Shown here piece by piece: positions 36,027 to 44,688 of a stretch of 64,000 bases of DNA. The DNA comes from a virus. The position numbers were made by a program, and so were the translations under genes. Location: positions 1 to 64,000 of IMG/VR virus record IMGVR_UViG_3300020205_002287. The stretch is one strand, 5' to 3'. Numbering within the stretch: position 1 is the first letter of the stretch; the number at the start of each line of letters is the position of its first letter. Under the pieces are notes generated by a model that saw only the letters and a program-made list of their open reading frames with translations, was not told where the DNA came from and ran no database searches.

Positions 36027-36479
36027 TTATGCGTTAGATATGATAGTAACGTTAATTGTTCCAGCTGAGTTGTCCTCTAGAATAATACTTTCTGCACTGG
36101 AAATAGCATAAGCTTCATTCTTATCTATTGATATTGCTATATATCCAGAGCTATATATTTCTTCGCTATCCAGACTTGAAATAGCAAAGGCGTCTGCGTT
36201 TATTATATCTATCTCCGAAGATCCGTAACCGTCAAACATGGCGAATGTCATCGAGGATGAAGTTTCTGTATTTTCTAGTATTCCACTTGGGGTAAGAACA
36301 GAATGACTATCAACAAAAACTAATGTGCTATTTACAGACGGTGGTGATATAACAATAACACCTAATACTTTTAGGCCACCAAAATTAGTAGTTATTCCAA
36401 AAGACTGAGGAGAAACTACATACACACCACTGTAGTTGAAATGAGCTTGATTATAGGCTATATCTCCATTGTAGAGCAT
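36027..36479 (-). CDS. Unknown small beta-rich structural protein (150 aa)
   Basis: Not recognised. The chain is rich in Ser, Ile, Val and acidic residues with alternating patterns typical of beta-sheet (AYAISSAESIILED, AFAISSLDSEEIYSSG). These two segments resemble each other and suggest a short internal repeat. It sits between a fibre-like protein and the head-tail adaptor and has an AAAGGA ribosome site. A neck or fibre accessory role is possible, but the sequence gives no direct proof. Confidence 0.5.
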   Translation of the reverse strand: MLYNGDIAYNQAHFNYSGVYVVSPQSFGITTNFGGLKVLGVIVISPPSVNSTLVFVDSHSVLTPSGILENTETSSSMTFAMFDGYGSSEIDIINADAFAISSLDSEEIYSSGYIAISIDKNEAYAISSAESIILEDNSAGTINVTIISNA

Positions 36480-36492
36480 CTAAATCCTTTTA

Positions 36493-38625
36493 TTAGAATG
36501 TTCCACAATCGAATGTTATACCATCTATAGAACCACCGGTAATCGAAACGTTGCTAGAAGCTTGCGTGGCCATTGATCCCAGTCCAAGAGTGGTGCGCGA
36601 TGCAGCAGCATCTACGTCATCAACCAATGATCTACCGAATGAAGAAAAATCTGCAAGAGCTGCAGCCCCAGAACCAGTGAAGTATGGAAGCTTATCTGCT
36701 GCTGACGTTAGTCCGGCAAGAGCAGCGAGTTCTGCGTCATAGGCTTGAACATCTGAGCCGATGGCTAGACCAAGGCTTGTGCGGGCGCCTGATGCGCTAG
36801 TTGCTCCAGTTCCGCCATTAGCTAAGGCGATTGTGCTGCCATTCCAGGTTCCAGCTACAATAGTTCCAACGGTCACTATACTGTCGTCGCCAGAATAGGT
36901 TCCACCAGCCACTGCAGCGAGTGTAGCGTTGTATGCCTGAACATCAGTGCCAATAGCTAGGCCAAGAGCAGTTCTAGCTGCTCCAGCATCTGTAGCTCCA
37001 GTTCCACCATTAGCTATTGCTATAGCTGTACCATTCCAGACACCAGTTGCAATCGTTCCAACCGAAGTAAGGCTTGAGGCAGTTACTCCTGAGCCAAGAG
37101 TAGATCCACTAAGAACATCGGTCCCATTAATCTTAAAAGTCTTGCCAGTTAGAAGATTAAGATTTTCCGATGAGGTCCATGCGTCGGTTGCATCAATCCA
37201 GTTAAAGGTCTTGTCTGTATCGCCCTTGAGCGTAAGACCTCCACCATCAGCACCTGCGTCTGTTGGAGAGGCGCTTGAACCAAGCTCAATGTTCTTATCG
37301 TCAACAGTTACAGTAGTTGAGTTAATTGTAGTTGTTGTGCCATTGACTGTTAAATCACCTGAAAGTACAAGGGATGTACCAGTGGCAGCGCCAATATTTG
37401 GTGTGACAAGTGTTGGAGTATTAGCAAACACAAGTGCGCCAGAACCAGTTTCGTCTGAAATGACTGAAATAAGTTCTGCTGAAGAAGTAGATGCAAAAGC
37501 TGAAAGCTTATTGGCAGTAAGAGCTACTGTACCAGTTGCATCTGGAAGGGTGATTGTGCGATCTCCGGTTGGATCACCAGCAGATAACGTAGTTTCAAAC
37601 GCATCATCTGTGGTTCCTTCAAAGATTATTGTTCCAGCTGCATTCAGGTTAAGCCCATTAAATGATGGACTAGCAGAAGTTGCAACGCTCTGACCAATTG
37701 CAATAGTCGGAGTTCCGCCTTCTGTTGCTGTGTCATTTGAAAGCGTGACACCAGTGCCAGCGACAAGTGATGTTACATAGTTTCCACTGGTATTAGTTCC
37801 AAGCGCAATTTCTATAGTTGTTGAACTTGCTGCAGTCAAACGACCTTGGGCATCAACTGTGAAAGTTCCGACCGATGAAGCAGAACCATATGAAGCGGGT
37901 GTAACTGCAGTGTTGTCAAGATTTAAGGTAAGTGTGTCAGTTGCCGAGGCCACCGATGTTAGGCCTGTGCCACCAACTATAGTGAAGGTATCTCCACCGG
38001 AAATTGTTAAATCGGCACCGCTGTCTGCATCTACTGTAAATGAAGTAGAAATAGAGGCTGTTCCTGCTGCGGTCAAACGACCTTGAGCATCGACTGTAAA
38101 AGTTGGAATTGCGCTAGCTGAACCATAAGATCCTGCGGATACTGCAGTGTTATCTAAGTTCAATGTAATGGTATTAGTTGCGCTAGCCACAGAGGATAGG
38201 CCTACTCCACCAGATATAGTTACTGTCTCTTCGTCATCAATTGTCTGACTAGTTCCAGTGTCTCCGGCAAGCGCGAAAGTGTATGTAGCTGCAGTTACAG
38301 CGCCATCTACATATGCTGTAGTCACTACCGATGTTGAGTTGTTACCAGCTGTTTTTGTTGTTGCAGTTGCAGAACCACCAAGAGCTAATGTACCGGAAAA
38401 TGTTTTATTTCCAGTAATAGTTTGAGTGCCCGACAAGCCTACGTAGGCGCCAGAGCCAGCAATGGCTTGAACTGTAGTTGCAGTTCCGCCTGCTCCACCC
38501 GTTCCCTTGCCATAATAAAGGACGTCATCAGCTTCATTGTATGCCAGCTCTGCATTTTCTAGACTTGTGGGTGCGCCAGCGGCTCCGCCAGAAGCTCTTC
38601 TTTTGATTCTGATTGTATTAGCCAT
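36493..38625 (-). CDS. Repeat-rich tail fibre-like protein (710 aa)
   Basis: The N-terminus [19 protein letters not shown] with [18 protein letters not shown] is the conserved attachment end seen in many fibre and tropism-determinant proteins of environmental phages. The rest is built of Gly/Ser/Thr/Ala-rich beta repeats: a 79-residue unit present twice ([13 protein letters not shown]) and a 64-residue unit present about two and a half times (ANGGTGAT...LAIGxDVQAY). The low charge and high Thr content differ from neighbouring genes, and base composition is visibly richer in GC. GGAGGAAA lies about 10 bases before the ATG. Likely a trimeric beta-helical fibre shaft; no chaperone or receptor-binding tip is evident at the C-terminus. 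Confidence 0.75.
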   Translation of the reverse strand: MANTIRIKRRASGGAAGAPTSLENAELAYNEADDVLYYGKGTGGAGGTATTVQAIAGSGAYVGLSGTQTITGNKTFSGTLALGGSATATTKTAGNNSTSVVTTAYVDGAVTAATYTFALAGDTGTSQTIDDEETVTISGGVGLSSVASATNTITLNLDNTAVSAGSYGSASAIPTFTVDAQGRLTAAGTASISTSFTVDADSGADLTISGGDTFTIVGGTGLTSVASATDTLTLNLDNTAVTPASYGSASSVGTFTVDAQGRLTAASSTTIEIALGTNTSGNYVTSLVAGTGVTLSNDTATEGGTPTIAIGQSVATSASPSFNGLNLNAAGTIIFEGTTDDAFETTLSAGDPTGDRTITLPDATGTVALTANKLSAFASTSSAELISVISDETGSGALVFANTPTLVTPNIGAATGTSLVLSGDLTVNGTTTTINSTTVTVDDKNIELGSSASPTDAGADGGGLTLKGDTDKTFNWIDATDAWTSSENLNLLTGKTFKINGTDVLSGSTLGSGVTASSLTSVGTIATGVWNGTAIAIANGGTGATDAGAARTALGLAIGTDVQAYNATLAAVAGGTYSGDDSIVTVGTIVAGTWNGSTIALANGGTGATSASGARTSLGLAIGSDVQAYDAELAALAGLTSAADKLPYFTGSGAAALADFSSFGRSLVDDVDAAASRTTLGLGSMATQASSNVSITGGSIDGITFDCGTF
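36559..37040 (-). repeat. 64-codon repeat units in the fibre gene (C-terminal part)
   Basis: ANGGTGAT followed by ARTALG or ARTSLG, then LAIGxDVQAY, recurs at a spacing of 64 codons (192 bases), with a third partial copy ([12 protein letters not shown]) near the C-terminus. The copies are similar at DNA level, for example gccaatagctaggccaag against gccgatggctagaccaag. Such repeats allow length change by recombination. Confidence 0.7.
37832..38180 (-). repeat. 79-codon repeat unit in the fibre gene (central part)
   Basis: The block beginning [13 protein letters not shown] recurs after exactly 79 codons (237 bases), and [10 protein letters not shown] with SYGSAS also recurs at this spacing. 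At DNA level gtcaaacgacctt is shared at 37835 and 38072. The units probably fold as successive beta-helix or shaft segments. Confidence 0.7.
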
Positions 38626-38627
38626 GA

Positions 38628-38966
38628 TTAGAAATTTCCTCCATCAGTCAGGTTTGATTCAGCGTGATTCACCCAGGCTGAACCGTTATAACGTAAAATA
38701 TTACCTGAGTTCACCGTTGTAATAGTAACGTCAGTCAATCCATTTAAAACTGATTGCGTAGTAATTGCAGTTTCTGCAGATATTATTCTATCTTTAACTG
38801 TTAAATGACCTCCCGCTGGATTTAATCCAATAACCGTTTGCATGGCTTCAATGGCGTCATTCGCGTTAGCATGTTGTTGATGGTGAGGTACTGTTGCTGA
38901 ATTGAGTGGGTCAGACGATGTCGGATTGATCAATACGTCTAACGCTGCGGGATACTGGGTGCTCAT
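38628..38966 (-). CDS. Fibre-associated protein (112 aa)
   Basis: The pattern [24 protein letters not shown] followed by GLTDVTI and [14 protein letters not shown] is a familiar pair of short modules seen at the N-terminal side of phage tail fibres in aquatic phages. I give the motifs as separate short blocks; the chain is only 112 residues, so it may be a small adaptor that joins a fibre, or a fibre N-terminus split from the next gene. AAAGGA precedes the ATG, and the following fibre gene starts three bases after its stop. Confidence 0.6.
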   Translation of the reverse strand: MSTQYPAALDVLINPTSSDPLNSATVPHHQQHANANDAIEAMQTVIGLNPAGGHLTVKDRIISAETAITTQSVLNGLTDVTITTVNSGNILRYNGSAWVNHAESNLTDGGNF

Positions 38967-38975
38967 AAAAATCCT

Positions 38976-39386
38976 TTATAAACTAAATATTTTATATTGT
39001 TCGTTACTCCAACTAATTGTAATGGAGATAGGACTAGCAGTAGCAGCTATTGGCAAACCTGTAGCTGTATCTATATAGGCTAAAAGCCTTGATGTAGATC
39101 TAACTCCAGTATCCTTATACAAAACCAGATAGGCAAAACCGCTAGTCCCGTAATCTTCTATTGTAATATTATCAGCGTCAAAGACACCAGAAGCTGTTGT
39201 TTTTCCGGCTAGTAAACTAGTAGTTGCTGCGACTGAATCTTCACTAATGCTTGACAAGAATTCATGTGTACTTAAATTTACTGTATAAGTATTTTTTACT
39301 AGTGCAATTTTTATATTATTGTCAGTCAAATCAAATAGGCCTTCTAATAAGCCTTCTTTGCCTTTCGCATATAATGAATTAGCCAT
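38976..39386 (-). CDS. Conserved phage structural protein, fibre-region (136 aa)
   Basis: MANSLYAKGKEGLLEGLFDL, then NNIKIALVKNTYTVNLS, HEFLSS and a C-terminal ITISWSNEQYKIFSL strand follow a pattern common in small virion proteins encoded near fibre and capsid genes in many phages. It is predicted to be all-beta. The exact place in the virion is not established for the family as far as I know. The ATG overlaps the stop of the upstream gene (TAATG), so expression is coupled. Confidence 0.55.
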   Translation of the reverse strand: MANSLYAKGKEGLLEGLFDLTDNNIKIALVKNTYTVNLSTHEFLSSISEDSVAATTSLLAGKTTASGVFDADNITIEDYGTSGFAYLVLYKDTGVRSTSRLLAYIDTATGLPIAATASPISITISWSNEQYKIFSL

Positions 39387-40159
39387 TATATGCCGACTTC
39401 CGAAGAGACAATAACTCTATATTTATATCCAGTCTCGAAATAAGTCTTGCTATCTGTATAATAAACCGGAGTTGCGTCGGTAGAAGGAAAGTCTATATAA
39501 ACATCTGGTTTCCACGAATGCATCGAGACTTGAGCAGGAAGCGTTTCCCACCTGGTTGGCGTTTTTTGTATCTTTTTACGTTGTGCTTTAAAATACTTAC
39601 TGGTTAAAAAGTTTGATGCTGGACGAGAACTAAATGAGATAATAGTTCTTCCATTATTCTCATCATTTCCTATATAAAAATCTCCATTATTTGGACTAAC
39701 AGATTCTATATAGAAATTAGGATTTTTAGCTAATATTTGATAACCAGTTTCAATATCTGTTCTAATAGATTTATCTTCTACTAAAACTTCATTTAAAACA
39801 GTAGCTTTACTTTCCTGTAGGGTTGACGGAGTTGCAGACTGTGTTTGACTCGTGAAACTGATTCTTTCTTCAGGAACAGTCATACCCGAGGAATCTAATA
39901 AGTTTTGAACGCGGACAACATAGTTTACATTAGGGGATAGAATAACATCCCAATATAAAGTTAAAGTTCTACTAATCTGATTATAATCAGTAATAGTATT
40001 GATAACCCTAAATGGCGAACTTACCTGAACAGGTGTAGCTGCGTCAGTATATACTAAAAAATTTGCATCAACTAAAGATGCTATTTTAATAGTCCTACCG
40101 AATTTAATATTAACAGTATTAACGCTTACTGTAGCGTTATCAATAAGATATAAGGCCAC
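39386..40159 (-). CDS. Beta-rich structural protein with Ig-like region (257 aa), GTG start
   Basis: The first 110 residues have the alternating pattern of an Ig-like/SbsA-type domain (VNTVNIKFGRTIKIASL, YWDVILSPNVNYVVRV). The second half, after a Ser/Thr linker, holds another beta domain ending in GYKYRVIVSSEVG. The start is GTG at 40159 with GGAG eight bases upstream. It is the first gene after the terminator that follows the capsid gene, yet no clear new promoter was seen, so some read-through is probable. Likely a fibre or head-fibre component; function unknown. Confidence 0.5.
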   Translation of the reverse strand: MALYLIDNATVSVNTVNIKFGRTIKIASLVDANFLVYTDAATPVQVSSPFRVINTITDYNQISRTLTLYWDVILSPNVNYVVRVQNLLDSSGMTVPEERISFTSQTQSATPSTLQESKATVLNEVLVEDKSIRTDIETGYQILAKNPNFYIESVSPNNGDFYIGNDENNGRTIISFSSRPASNFLTSKYFKAQRKKIQKTPTRWETLPAQVSMHSWKPDVYIDFPSTDATPVYYTDSKTYFETGYKYRVIVSSEVGI

Positions 40160-40211
40160 TCAACACACTCCAAATTCAAAACCTATTGTAATAGTAATAA
40201 ATCAATTCAAT

Positions 40212-40249
40212 AAAAAGCAGAGGGGGCAGTAGATTTCTCCACCGCCCCC
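40212..40249 (-). terminator. Rho-independent terminator after the major capsid gene
   Basis: On the minus strand GGGGGCGGTGGA, a GAAA tetraloop and TCTACTGCCCCC form a 12-pair stem (two G-T wobbles), followed by TCTGC and TTTTT. It lies 45 bases beyond the capsid stop. This is the clearest terminator in the window and would cap the highly expressed capsid transcript, although downstream genes have the same orientation. Confidence 0.85.
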
Positions 40250-40293
40250 AAGCTTCAGGGTAATTTGTAACTATAACGACCCTAAGGTTTCTA

Positions 40294-41352
40294 TCAGGCT
40301 GTTTCGTTAGTAACCATGACTTCGTAGTTACGGCTGAGTCTGACGTTCTTAGCAACAGTAATACCTTCACCGTCACCCAACATTACGATGTCGTAACGCT
40401 CTTTCATCTTGAGCTGGCGAATATCCCGGCCCGGATCGTCGAACTGATCGGTGCTCATCTCGTCTTTAACGAGAAGTGTTCCGACTTCATTGCGATCAAT
40501 GAGGAAGAGGTCTGACTTAGCTGCTGTTGCACCACTCTTAGCTGTGAAGCTAACGAAAGGAGAAACAATAACGTTCAGTCCCATAGGGGCAGTCTGATTC
40601 AATGCGCCGTCTGCAGACTGGGGACGATAGCCCCAGCTTGTTCCAACGCCAGATGCTGCGCCACCTTGATGGAAGATGGCATCCTTGAGGAAGATCGACC
40701 ACATGAGGGGGTGTAGAATAAAGTCTGTCGGAATATGGTTTTCAGCCATGAGAACGGCAGCCATGTCGATGATATCATCCCACTTGATTGTCTTATTGGC
40801 AGTGCCAGTAATATCAAGACCGGTTGTGTCGTCATAGCCAGCGTCGTCGTTGTCAAAAACGATTGTAGCTGCATCTTTGAATCGGCTCAGAGCAATTTGC
40901 TCCTTAAGGCGAGCCATAGCACGGCCAGCTGCGCGAACATGTAGACCAACAATGTCCCAAAGTGAATCAGCGATCACTTCTTCTGTGAAAGAAAGCTTAA
41001 CGCCCTTCTTTGAGACCTTGCCCTCTACCTGCTTTGCGAAAGCGAGTGCTTGTTCTGGATACTCTTGTCCTTCTGGGATCTCAGCAGCTTGAATAGCATT
41101 GACGGCCGGGAATTCCAAAGAACGTCCCTTGCCGAGACGAACAGTGGAAAGCAATGGAGTCACTAAAAGCTGTGGCTCTGCTGCTTCTCTGAGCGTACGT
41201 GAGAGAACTTTCGGGAAAAGTGCTGCTGCGTCTGACGATGCAAAAGCTTCCTTAATTGTTACTCTATTGTCTGCGTCGATATACCCGTCCTCGGTCATTG
41301 CTGTCTCCCAAGCTGGGAGACCCGAGAGGAGCTCTTGGATTGTCTTAGTCAT
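40294..41352 (-). CDS. Major capsid protein, HK97-like fold (352 aa)
   Basis: The size, the place after protease and decoration genes, and the sequence pattern support a major capsid protein. A helical N-arm (IQELLSGLP, TIKEAFASSDAAALFPKVL) is followed by an E-loop-like segment (GRSLEFPAVNAIQAAEIPEG), a helix (DSLWDIVGLHVRAAGRAMARL) and a closing beta segment (LKMKERYDIVMLGDGEG). GGAGGAA upstream and a strong terminator downstream fit very high expression. I see no cleavable delta domain of the long type; cleavage near the N-terminus by the protease is possible but not shown. Confidence 0.8.
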   Translation of the reverse strand: MTKTIQELLSGLPAWETAMTEDGYIDADNRVTIKEAFASSDAAALFPKVLSRTLREAAEPQLLVTPLLSTVRLGKGRSLEFPAVNAIQAAEIPEGQEYPEQALAFAKQVEGKVSKKGVKLSFTEEVIADSLWDIVGLHVRAAGRAMARLKEQIALSRFKDAATIVFDNDDAGYDDTTGLDITGTANKTIKWDDIIDMAAVLMAENHIPTDFILHPLMWSIFLKDAIFHQGGAASGVGTSWGYRPQSADGALNQTAPMGLNVIVSPFVSFTAKSGATAAKSDLFLIDRNEVGTLLVKDEMSTDQFDDPGRDIRQLKMKERYDIVMLGDGEGITVAKNVRLSRNYEVMVTNETA

Positions 41353-41355
41353 CTT

Positions 41356-41370
41356 AGGAATATTCCTCCT
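41356..41370 (-). promoter_or_regulatory. Ribosome site of the capsid gene overlapped by a palindrome
   Basis: AGGAGG (41370-41365) is the Shine-Dalgarno of the capsid gene. The perfect 12-base palindrome AGGAATATTCCT (41367-41356) begins inside it. A small four-pair hairpin could partly cover the ribosome site, or the palindrome may bind a protein. The spacing to the ATG (about 12 bases) is longer than usual, and folding of the palindrome would shorten it. Confidence 0.35.
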
Positions 41371-41390
41371 GTGTAATTGTTTCTTATTTA

Positions 41391-42167
41391 TTAAAGTGTC
41401 AGGTTGACGCGGAATGCACCAATGACATTAGTTACATCTAGATTCGAACGAATACCGAGCTTACCATTATTAGGACCAGCCTTGGTAAGTTCATAAACGG
41501 TCTTCAACGCACCCGGATCTGATGGGAGTTGCATGTAGCTCAAGAGGCCGTCATCAAAGTTTGTAGCAAACTTTTCGACTTCGACAACTTTACCTACCTG
41601 CAAATAGCTGTATACGGCACTGCTGTCGTAAAAATCGCCAGCTGCAGCCAATACTGGACGTCCCATTACGTCGGAACGAACTACTGAACCAACTGTCACG
41701 TTATTATTAATACCGTTGACCATTGGATACTCTACATAGCCATGTGTGATAAATCCTGCACCTTGTGAGGTACCTTTATCGAAGGGTCTGTAAAGATCAT
41801 ATTGTGCGCAACCGATAGGAATCGAACGAGCAGGCACAGTAACTGTGTCAGTTGCTCCGGACGAGTAAGCGGGTGTTGCACCAGCTGTGGGGTCCCACGC
41901 TGTGTTGCTCATGTCGTCGCCCCAGGCCTTGCTTGAGGACGTACCGTTAGCGGGAACGATGCGGGCATCGCCGTTTGAATCGGCTATAACTGAAAGAATA
42001 GTTCCCTTAGGAATAACAATTTCAAAACGATCATCTTCACTGTCATAGTACCAGGTAGGAAGACCGGGGTGTGGCAACAGGTATGCTGCGGGGGCTATGC
42101 CCTCGGAAACAACGAAGCGACCAGAACCGGTCTTACTATGTACTTTGCGAAATTTTGCTAAACTCAT
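41391..42167 (-). CDS. Putative head decoration protein (258 aa)
   Basis: It lies between the prohead protease and the major capsid gene, the usual place of capsid decoration or stabilising proteins. The chain is all-beta in pattern, with Gly/Ala/Thr-rich loops, PKGTILSVIADSNGDARIVPA, TVPARSIPIGCAQYDLYRPF and SYLQVGKVVEVEKF segments of a beta-barrel type similar to lambda gpD-like folds. A strong ribosome site (AAGGAGA) suits high expression. Alternative: a head vertex or fibre protein. No sequence motif is decisive. Confidence 0.5.
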   Translation of the reverse strand: MSLAKFRKVHSKTGSGRFVVSEGIAPAAYLLPHPGLPTWYYDSEDDRFEIVIPKGTILSVIADSNGDARIVPANGTSSSKAWGDDMSNTAWDPTAGATPAYSSGATDTVTVPARSIPIGCAQYDLYRPFDKGTSQGAGFITHGYVEYPMVNGINNNVTVGSVVRSDVMGRPVLAAAGDFYDSSAVYSYLQVGKVVEVEKFATNFDDGLLSYMQLPSDPGALKTVYELTKAGPNNGKLGIRSNLDVTNVIGAFRVNLTL

Positions 42168-42184
42168 TTTTTATCTCCTTAGTG

Positions 42185-43825
42185 TTAAAGTTTACGTCTA
42201 CCCATAAGGGCATCAACTAGAATTTGTTCAAAAGACTCTTTGGGATCCGAAACCTTGATGGGCTCGTCTTCCATGTCTATAGTAAGCACATTTTCTTCTT
42301 TTACCGAAACTTCGGCTTCTGAAGCAATTGTGGGCATATTCAACATCTCGCCAATTCTTTTACCAAACTTACTTGGTGTCTTAGCAAGATCTCTCAGGCT
42401 ATCGGCCAAAGAAGATGCTGTTCTTGTGGCATACTCTTCAATTAGTTTTTCACGATCATCTGATAGTTCAAAACCAAGTCCGATCCTAGTATCGACAACT
42501 CTTTCAATTAGTGTTCTATGTAATGCACTCTTGAGTTTTTTATTTTCTTCTTCAAGGAATTGAATTCTAGCTTTTGCATTTGCATCCTGCTCAGAGACTA
42601 CGTTTACGTCAGTGAGGTCTGCTCCTGTTGTTTCTTTCCCTTGATCTTCTTCGGCCTCAGATGAATTAGCTGAATCAACTTCTTGATTACCTATTTCTTC
42701 TGCTTCTTCAGGCAAAGCCTTAGATCCATTTTCTTTTGACTCAGCTTCTTCAGAAGGCACTGTTTCCACAGTGCTCTCAGAATCTGCCTCAGTAACAACG
42801 ACTTCTGATTCAACGGTCTCTTCTGATACAACTGTCTCTTCTAGTTCAACCGTCTCTTCTGAAACTTCTGATTCCTTAGCTACTGACATTGTAGAAAGAT
42901 CGTCACTTAATTCTTGAACTGCAGCGAGGATGTCGTCGCCGTTAGTGTCTTGATCCATATTGGAATTCTCCTGACAATTATCGATATTTTCATTCTCATC
43001 AGATAGTAATGAACTATCATTGTATTTGTAATTTTCGTTCTCCTGTATGGACAGAGCTGTAAGAAATGCTCCTTTTAATTGGAGGTAAATCGGCTTGGAT
43101 TCCTTTTTCTTCATTTCTGAAAAAATTGATTTATTCTCTGCAATGGAGAAAATATCTTCATTATCCATACTGAGTACAAATGCATTGCTCCGCGCAACCC
43201 AACCCTCTGAACTAGGAACTTCACTTTGACCGTCAACAGGCTTTAGTGCCCTAACACCAGACTTTTGATCTGCTGGTTGATTGACAAATGAATACTCTTT
43301 AAAACTAATATCTTTCATTTCTACGTAGGCTAGTTTGCCCTTGTATACTTTGCCTCTTTTGTACTTTGCGGGCTTCGGTCTACCAGATGCATCTTCTGCA
43401 GCTAGATCGTCGCCAGAGACGCTACAGACTGCTTTACCAGCCCTTCCACCAACTGAACCAGTCAAGTATCTCTTATCGAGAACTTTTTGTGCGGCGACAG
43501 GATCGGTGATTGCTATCTGCAGGCGAACAAACGAAGAACCATCTTCTTCTTTATCCATCTTAGCAGCCATGACCCTGCCAATAGCTTCTGTATTTAAATC
43601 ATGATTAAGAATGATTGGCTTCGGGTATGGATCCACCCATGATTGGAGTGCCTTTTCTAATTCTTCTGCAGAATAATTATTATAGTTAGAAGTAAGCCCT
43701 TCATGAATGGCAGCGACTTCTATTATCAAACCGTTCTTCGAATTAAAGGACTCTGAAAAATTGATATCCGACTTAGAGAAGTCAGGTAATTGTAATATAA
43801 AATTTTCTGTAAAGTCAAATGACAT
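42185..43825 (-). CDS. Prohead protease fused to a scaffold-like domain (546 aa)
   Basis: The ATG at 43825 (MSFDF) is chosen, with GGGTGA upstream; a GTG at 43834 lies inside that site. Residues about 30-200 resemble capsid maturation proteases: PIILNHDL with candidate H75, IGRVMAA, and TGSVGG with candidate S124. Residues about 260-390 are extremely acidic with repeated SEETVE-type units. A coiled coil (FLEEENKKLKSAL) and a helical C-terminus follow, as in scaffold proteins. One chain thus seems to supply both protease and scaffold, which would be cleaved and lost on head maturation. It precedes the decoration and capsid genes. Confidence 0.7.
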   Translation of the reverse strand: MSFDFTENFILQLPDFSKSDINFSESFNSKNGLIIEVAAIHEGLTSNYNNYSAEELEKALQSWVDPYPKPIILNHDLNTEAIGRVMAAKMDKEEDGSSFVRLQIAITDPVAAQKVLDKRYLTGSVGGRAGKAVCSVSGDDLAAEDASGRPKPAKYKRGKVYKGKLAYVEMKDISFKEYSFVNQPADQKSGVRALKPVDGQSEVPSSEGWVARSNAFVLSMDNEDIFSIAENKSIFSEMKKKESKPIYLQLKGAFLTALSIQENENYKYNDSSLLSDENENIDNCQENSNMDQDTNGDDILAAVQELSDDLSTMSVAKESEVSEETVELEETVVSEETVESEVVVTEADSESTVETVPSEEAESKENGSKALPEEAEEIGNQEVDSANSSEAEEDQGKETTGADLTDVNVVSEQDANAKARIQFLEEENKKLKSALHRTLIERVVDTRIGLGFELSDDREKLIEEYATRTASSLADSLRDLAKTPSKFGKRIGEMLNMPTIASEAEVSVKEENVLTIDMEDEPIKVSDPKESFEQILVDALMGRRKL

Positions 43826-43905
43826 GTAAATCACCCATTTATGTATAATTCTTTTTTATATAGTAAGTTTATTTTTATAACATTAAACAAATTTATATGA
43901 ATATA

Positions 43906-44685
43906 TCAGACTTTAGCATAGCTGTCTGATAAAGATTCATATCTATCATCTCCATTTTGGAGAAATGATTGATAAAATACTTCTGACATAACATGTGGAG
44001 CATAAATATATGATGCACAGTATAGTTTAAAATTTTGTTGTTTGCAAGCTAGTGACCAGCCTACGTCTTCACCTTGCTGATGAACACTATAAGAAATATT
44101 ATTATAAACATCTTTACTCATCATTTTTGCAGCCATAATTACATCTGATTGGAAATATGTTCCAAGTTGATATTTTTCTTTTCTATATGCTTTTGATGGA
44201 TCATCTTGTCTCCAATCCATAACACTTGGATATAGTGTTCCGATTGGCGTCATAAACATAAGGGGGTTGACTGCGTCTGCCCCTGATTTGATGTGAGCTA
44301 TTAATAGTTCTATTGTATTTGGATTTGTTAATAAAATATCTGAATCTAAACTAAAATAATAATCCGGTTGGATATCCCTCACTGTTTGTAGCAAAGAATT
44401 TCTTAGTGAAACCATATTGACATATTTGGATATATTCCACTGCCTACTATTATTCTCGTGTTCAAAGTGAGGTATGTCTTCTCTTACTTTGATTTCAAAA
44501 TACGGTATATTTTTATCAAATCTTTTCCAAGCTTCTAATGAAGCTATGGTTTCTTTATCATCTGGAGAAACTTCAAAAACAAAACCAATTTCCTTAAAAT
44601 TAACTGACTGATTTATTAGGCAGCGTATCCAATGTGGAAGAATCCATGATCTCTTGTACATTGGAGTCCCAATTAAGAGCTTCAT
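43906..44685 (-). CDS. GT-A type glycosyltransferase (259 aa)
   Basis: LLIGTPMYKRSWILPHWI at the N-terminus and FSLDSDILL with the DSD metal-binding triad (residues 114-116) are typical of family-2-like GT-A glycosyltransferases that use nucleotide sugars. Near residues 190-210 the motif GEDVGWSLACKQ fits the acidic catalytic-base region. It lies inside the head gene block, between a coiled-coil protein next to the portal and the protease. This suggests it sugars a virion protein during assembly, although modification of DNA or the host surface is also possible. The protein is soluble with no membrane segment. The following gap of 80 bases is AT-rich and contains TATAAAT (43897-43891). Confidence 0.75.
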   Translation of the reverse strand: MKLLIGTPMYKRSWILPHWIRCLINQSVNFKEIGFVFEVSPDDKETIASLEAWKRFDKNIPYFEIKVREDIPHFEHENNSRQWNISKYVNMVSLRNSLLQTVRDIQPDYYFSLDSDILLTNPNTIELLIAHIKSGADAVNPLMFMTPIGTLYPSVMDWRQDDPSKAYRKEKYQLGTYFQSDVIMAAKMMSKDVYNNISYSVHQQGEDVGWSLACKQQNFKLYCASYIYAPHVMSEVFYQSFLQNGDDRYESLSDSYAKV

Positions 44686-44688
44686 GAA

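Noticed and set aside
36947-37693. 248-residue plus-strand open frame opposite the fibre gene
   Set aside because: It mirrors the repeat-rich fibre gene, has a Pro/Val/Ala-rich composition typical of antisense shadows, and no ribosome site or neighbours in that direction.
36493-38625. CRISPR-like array because of repeated DNA blocks
   Set aside because: The repeats are in-frame protein repeats of 192 and 237 bases within one gene, without short identical repeats and unique spacers.
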